Positions 5,455-6,815 of a DNA stretch of 6,815 nucleotides are shown piece after piece. This stretch comes from Verrucomicrobiota bacterium (GTDB taxonomy: Bacteria > Verrucomicrobiota > Verrucomicrobiia > Limisphaerales > UBA11358), in the NCBI GenBank assembly GCA_021323835.1, contig JAJPKI010000085.1, positions 1 to 6,815 of the forward strand, in the 5' to 3' direction. Position numbers and translations under genes: made by a program. A model generated the notes under the pieces. That model searched no databases and was not told the origin of the DNA. It saw nothing but the letters and a program-made list of their open reading frames with translations. Position 1 is the stretch's first letter. Each line of letters begins with the position of its first letter.

Positions 5455-6815
5455 TTATTTTACGTTGGGCGTCAAAGGATTGGACCAATCGCCATGAGGT
5501 TGAGCGCCGTCATACATGGTTTTTGGATTCATGGGGTCGGGCATCTGACGCGGTTCGCTGTCAAGGAATGTTGTCGCCGTGGGCTTGAAGTTTTCTTCCT
5601 TCACAATTGTTGGCGTGATAAATAGGAGAAGGTTATCTTTTTCAAGGCTCTTATTTTCGTGACGGAAGGCAAGTCCCAGCACCGGGATGTCGCCAAGGAA
5701 CGGCACTTTTGTGTATTGAGCATTGGGATTGTCTTTGACGAGGCCACCCATCACCAACGTGTGTGAATTTGGGATGAGCACTTGCGTGTCAATCGAACGA
5801 ATATCAAATTCGTCGGCTTGATTGACCAATCCGCCGACGGTTTTAGTGATAGTGCCGAAAAAGCTCGATACATTCGGTATGACTTTCAGCCAAATATAAT
5901 CATTGGCGGAAATTCGCGGTGTGACTTCAAGGACAGTTCCGATATTACTGTAAGTCAGTTGTGAGCCACCCGGCGAACCTTGGGTGCCGGCCGTGGTGTT
6001 AAATACAGGGAACGCGCGCGTCACGGAAATAGTGGCTGTTTCGTTATCCAGCGTCACGATGCGAGGTGTTGAAACAACTTGCGCATCAGATGAAGCATTC
6101 AAGAAAGAAATAACTGCCTTGACACCGTCAGCATTTAAAAAACCCGTTGTTGGATTAAAGCCGTGAGCCGTGTCGGCGAGAATGCCAGGAGAACCAACAG
6201 GATTATTTGCGCCATAAGTCACCACTCCCGGAGTAATTGTGGCAATATACGGCCCAAATCCAGGAAGACCAGCTAAGTTGGTCGTAAAAGAGTATATAGG
6301 GGGAGTAAAACTTTGAGAGTAAGGTCGTCCAGATTGGCCACCCAAAACATTATTCCCAAACGTCACATTTTGCGCCTGCAATGTGCCCGACCAATCAATA
6401 CCTTTTTGCGTTGAAGGATTGCTGGAAAGTTCAACGATTTTCGTTTCAATCAACACCTGACGAGTAGGTTTGTCCAATTGGGTAATCAAACTATCAATCG
6501 AGGCCTGCTCCGATTCTGTAGCAACCACAACCAATTGACTGGTGCGCGTATCCGGCAATACATGGCTGCGCTTGTCTATGAAAGCGCTGGCGACGGCTTC
6601 TAACATATTAGACGTGCTGGCATATTTCAATTGGACAACTCGCGTAATCAACGGTGGCGGGGCGGTGGGGTCTTTGGTTGTGACTTTGTAAATTTTGGTC
6701 TTCGGATTCTCCACCATTTGCAATCCGTAGTTGTCGAGCAAAGCGACCAGCGCCTGCTGAGGCGTGACGTTTTCCCAACGCACGGAGATACTCGGCTCAG
6801 GTATAATTTTTCCAT
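5455..6815 (-). CDS. Outer-membrane secretin of type II secretion / type IV pilus kind (GspD/PilQ-like, N-terminus outside window)
   Basis: The frame is open to the window edge, so at least 452 C-terminal residues are present. The GTG at 6781-6783 is internal: it encodes Val in ISVRWENVTPQQAL, an N0/STN-type domain. Residues below are numbered from that Val. An N1-type secretin_N domain covers about 46-105 (VVQLKYAS to ITQLDKP). The secretin beta-barrel domain runs from about 107 to 396 and includes STPRIVTLDNETATI (238-252), ITPRISAN-like strands near 287-294 and the hallmark VPFLGDIPVLG (360-370). A Gly/Pro/Asn-rich stretch at about 134-215 precedes the final barrel part. A 45-residue Pro-rich tail (about 398-442) follows the domain. 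Secretins form the outer-membrane channel for folded proteins or pili. No pilotin, ATPase or pseudopilin gene is in the window, so the machine it serves is undecided. Its own intrinsic terminator follows. Confidence 0.92.
   Translation of the reverse strand, partial: GKIIPEPSISVRWENVTPQQALVALLDNYGLQMVENPKTKIYKVTTKDPTAPPPLITRVVQLKYASTSNMLEAVASAFIDKRSHVLPDTRTSQLVVVATESEQASIDSLITQLDKPTRQVLIETKIVELSSNPSTQKGIDWSGTLQAQNVTFGNNVLGGQSGRPYSQSFTPPIYSFTTNLAGLPGFGPYIATITPGVVTYGANNPVGSPGILADTAHGFNPTTGFLNADGVKAVISFLNASSDAQVVSTPRIVTLDNETATISVTRAFPVFNTTAGTQGSPGGSQLTYSNIGTVLEVTPRISANDYIWLKVIPNVSSFFGTITKTVGGLVNQADEFDIRSIDTQVLIPNSHTLVMGGLVKDNPNAQYTKVPFLGDIPVLGLAFRHENKSLEKDNLLLFITPTIVKEENFKPTATTFLDSEPRQMPDPMNPKTMYDGAQPHGDWSNPLTPNVK

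Noticed and set aside
6781..6783. GTG as the start of the secretin
   Set aside because: The frame continues to the window edge and encodes EPSISVRWENVT-type N0 domain sequence, so this Val is internal.

Overview
The window looks like a chromosomal segment of a Gram-negative, polysaccharide-degrading bacterium of moderate GC content. A Verrucomicrobiota member (Pedosphaera/Limisphaerales-like) is my best guess. The reasons are a GH105 hydrolase fused to a DUF4861 domain, an outer-membrane secretin with a proline-rich tail, and hairpin-type repeats in the gaps between genes. The lineage is inferred from protein style and not proven.

Layout. Positions 1-1967 (+) hold the 3' part of a two-domain GH105-DUF4861 protein. 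Its frame is open to the window edge, so the true start lies upstream. A perfect 25-bp inverted repeat (1978-2046) follows, and beyond it the convergent KDPG aldolase gene (2050-2688, -). A 64-bp T-rich gap separates that gene from a divergent small VOC-fold protein (2753-3151, +). A second, imperfect hairpin (3151-3220) fills the next convergent junction. Then come a UspA protein (3234-3662, -) and, 2 bases upstream of it on the same strand, an Nramp metal transporter (3665-5056, -), which together form an apparent two-gene operon. A 52-bp divergent gap leads to a small DUF971 protein (5109-5411, +). A GC hairpin with a U-tract (5404-5437) separates it from a secretin (5455-6815, -) whose N-terminus lies outside the window.

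How the genes fit together. The GH105 domain should release unsaturated uronic acid from pectin-type oligosaccharides. Known uronate catabolism ends at 2-keto-3-deoxy-6-phosphogluconate, which the neighbouring aldolase splits, so these two convergent genes could serve one carbon route. The Nramp-UspA pair suggests metal uptake linked to a nucleotide-binding stress protein. The DUF971 protein and the secretin appear unrelated to either.

No tRNA, rRNA, CRISPR array, transposase or phage gene was seen. Coding density is high and no gene-free stretch exceeds 100 bases. Most of the window is ordinary. The least explained elements are the two large intergenic inverted repeats, both at convergent gene ends.
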